Assembly (NCBI GenBank): GCA_020352215.1
Contig: CP070675.1
Location: forward strand, 5,757,964-5,821,040
From: Phycisphaerales bacterium
Lineage (GTDB): Bacteria > Planctomycetota > Phycisphaerae > Sedimentisphaerales > Anaerobacaceae
Reading direction: 5' to 3'
DNA: 63,077 nucleotides
The position numbers and the translations under genes are program-made. The notes under the pieces were generated by a model that ran no database searches, had not been told where the DNA came from, and was given only the letters and a program-made list of their open reading frames with translations. Shown one piece after another: positions 61,969 through 63,077 of the stretch (the first letter of the stretch is position 1; each line of letters starts with the position of its first letter).

Positions 61969-62934
61969 ATGAAAATGAATGTTACTCGACGTGATTTCTT
62001 AAAGGCCTCTGCGGCGTTAGCGGGTGCGCTGACACTCAAGGGGGCCGGCCTATTGCAGTTGCAGAAGGCGATGGCCGCTGGTGAGGCCACCGGTGTGCCG
62101 GTGATATGGCTGCAGGGGCAGAGCTGTACCGGTTGCTCGGTGTCGCTGCTGAACACCATTCATTACATGACAATTGATAACTTGTTGGTTAACACTCTTG
62201 ACCTGAAATTCCACCCGTCCGTGATGGCGGCGGCGGACGACCTGGCAGTTGGCGCGGCCGAGGATGCTCGCGAGGCCGAAGGTTACGTCCTGGTCATTGA
62301 AGGTGCTATCCCGGTCGGCGCCCAGGGTCACTACTGTCACGTATGGGAAGAGCAGACGGAAGGTGAGAACGGTGAGCCTGTAACCATGGAAACCGCCTTC
62401 AAAGATTTCGCGCTGCATGAAAACTGTATCTGCGTCCTGGCAGTCGGAACCTGTGCCAGTTATGGCGGGATACCTGCCGGCAACCCGAATCCAACCATTG
62501 CCTTGGGGGTCAATGAGACCTTGAGTTACTTGGGAATACCTGGAAAAGACCGTCCGACCGTAGTCAATATACCGGGCTGTCCTTCACATCCCGACTGGAT
62601 CGTTGGAACTGTGGCGGCGTTATTGGCCGGCAATATGCCCGAACTGGATGGCGAGGGCAGGCCAATAGAATTCTTCGGCGAGCACGTCCATTACCACTGT
62701 CCGAATCGCGGGCAGGGCGCCAAGGCCAAAGTGCTTGGCGACCCCGGTTGTCTTGCAGGGCTTGGCTGTAACGGCCAGCAAACCCATGCGGACTGTCCTA
62801 TCCGACAATGGAACGCGGCCACTGCCGGTGGCTACGGAGTAAACTGGTGCGTCGGTGCTCGTAATCCCTGCCAGGGTTGTACGGAACCTGACTTCCCGGA
62901 TGGGATGAGCCCATTTTACAGTGTGAAGGACTAA
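61969..62934 (+). CDS. [NiFe] hydrogenase small subunit, Tat-exported
   Basis: 321 residues with twin-arginine leader TRRDFLKAS (Arg5-Arg6). Electron-transfer subunit with three Fe-S clusters. Proximal: Cys51 and Cys54 (SCTGCSVSLLN), Cys160 (GTCASYGG), Cys202 (PGCPSHPDW). Distal: His239, Cys242, Cys259, Cys265. Medial [3Fe-4S]-type: Cys274, Cys299, Cys302. No C-terminal membrane helix, so a soluble periplasmic uptake enzyme as in sulfate reducers, probably oxidising H2 via a cytochrome. Start preceded by GAAAGGGTATGAAA. The large subunit follows 75 bases later. Confidence 0.95.
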   Translation: MKMNVTRRDFLKASAALAGALTLKGAGLLQLQKAMAAGEATGVPVIWLQGQSCTGCSVSLLNTIHYMTIDNLLVNTLDLKFHPSVMAAADDLAVGAAEDAREAEGYVLVIEGAIPVGAQGHYCHVWEEQTEGENGEPVTMETAFKDFALHENCICVLAVGTCASYGGIPAGNPNPTIALGVNETLSYLGIPGKDRPTVVNIPGCPSHPDWIVGTVAALLAGNMPELDGEGRPIEFFGEHVHYHCPNRGQGAKAKVLGDPGCLAGLGCNGQQTHADCPIRQWNAATAGGYGVNWCVGARNPCQGCTEPDFPDGMSPFYSVKD

Positions 62935-63009
62935 GAGAGCATTAATCTCACTTGAAAATGAAGATGCCAACACGGTTGGCTTGTTGTTGATTTTAGAAGG
63001 AGATGAGTA

Positions 63010-63077
63010 ATGGCTACTATCAAAATTGATCCGATGACCCGCTTGGAGGGTCATCTGGCTATTGAAGTAACAGTCGA
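63010..63077 (+). CDS. [NiFe] hydrogenase large subunit, 3' truncated
   Basis: The first 22 codons, MATIKIDPMTRLEGHLAIEV, carry the N-terminal signature of [NiFe] hydrogenase large subunits (DPxTRxEGH). AAGGAG lies upstream. The nickel-binding cysteines lie beyond the window. It pairs with the small subunit and is targeted to the periplasm with it, since it has no leader of its own. Confidence 0.92.
   Translation, partial: MATIKIDPMTRLEGHLAIEVTV

Overview
The window looks like a chromosomal segment of an anaerobic, polysaccharide-degrading planctomycete, most likely of the Phycisphaerae/Sedimentisphaerales type. This is inferred from content: a formylglycine sulfatase, several DUF1080 (3-keto-disaccharide hydrolase) proteins, Tat-exported Gfo/Idh/MocA oxidoreductases, a ThuA protein, LamG and BNR-propeller proteins, PEP-CTERM-tailed proteins, secreted proteins with type IV pilin-like leaders, and a [NiFe] hydrogenase. 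No rRNA gene is present to confirm the assignment.

Region 1 (1-31744) is almost entirely export machinery for glycan breakdown. It holds a HEAT/discoidin protein (cut by the window start), a sulfatase, a DUF1080 lipoprotein, lexA with an overlapping upstream frame, a Tat oxidoreductase, a two-glutamate TIM-barrel glycosidase, a BASS transporter translationally coupled to a Tat-exported mannonate-dehydratase-like enolase, two BNR propellers, a PEP-CTERM protein and two pilin-leader proteins (one truncated). A decayed stretch follows (dispersed-repeat-like DNA plus a gene fragment). Then comes a Tat TIM-barrel protein divergent from a six-gene co-directional run at 18644-27248: Gfo/Idh/MocA, ThuA, FucI/AraA-like isomerase fold, ceramidase-like, PQQ propeller, and a secreted methyltransferase-DUF1080 fusion. 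bioY and a 1209-aa LamG protein close the region. I read the run as a candidate extracytoplasmic oxidise-cleave-isomerise pathway for glycosides.

Region 2 (32166-44425) is mixed housekeeping and sugar-acid metabolism: ligA, ribD, a 31-aa lipoprotein, a PIN-TRAM membrane protein with a clear promoter, a membrane protein, ispG, a GntP permease with glycerate kinase, an alpha/beta hydrolase and a DUF5060/DUF4038-like glycosidase.

Region 3 (44477-53943) is regulatory and envelope related: a five-bladed-propeller protein, a small membrane protein, two intact DUF4097 lipoproteins plus two decayed DUF4097 remnants, and a divergent ECF sigma factor with an overlapping anti-sigma-like membrane protein. 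After that come a primary-type sigma factor whose only sensible start codon is ATA, apt, a PEP-CTERM protein, and an HTH-ClpN fusion coupled by ATGA overlaps to a 46-aa tryptophan-rich frame and a small coiled-coil membrane protein.

Region 4 (53935-63077) holds translation and miscellaneous genes (prmC, PIG-L deacetylase, asnS with a coiled-coil insertion, a 54-aa protein, glyS, yfcE-type phosphodiesterase), a degenerate tRNA-Ala, and the start of a [NiFe] hydrogenase operon cut by the window end.

All family names come from recognising motifs by eye. No database search was possible.
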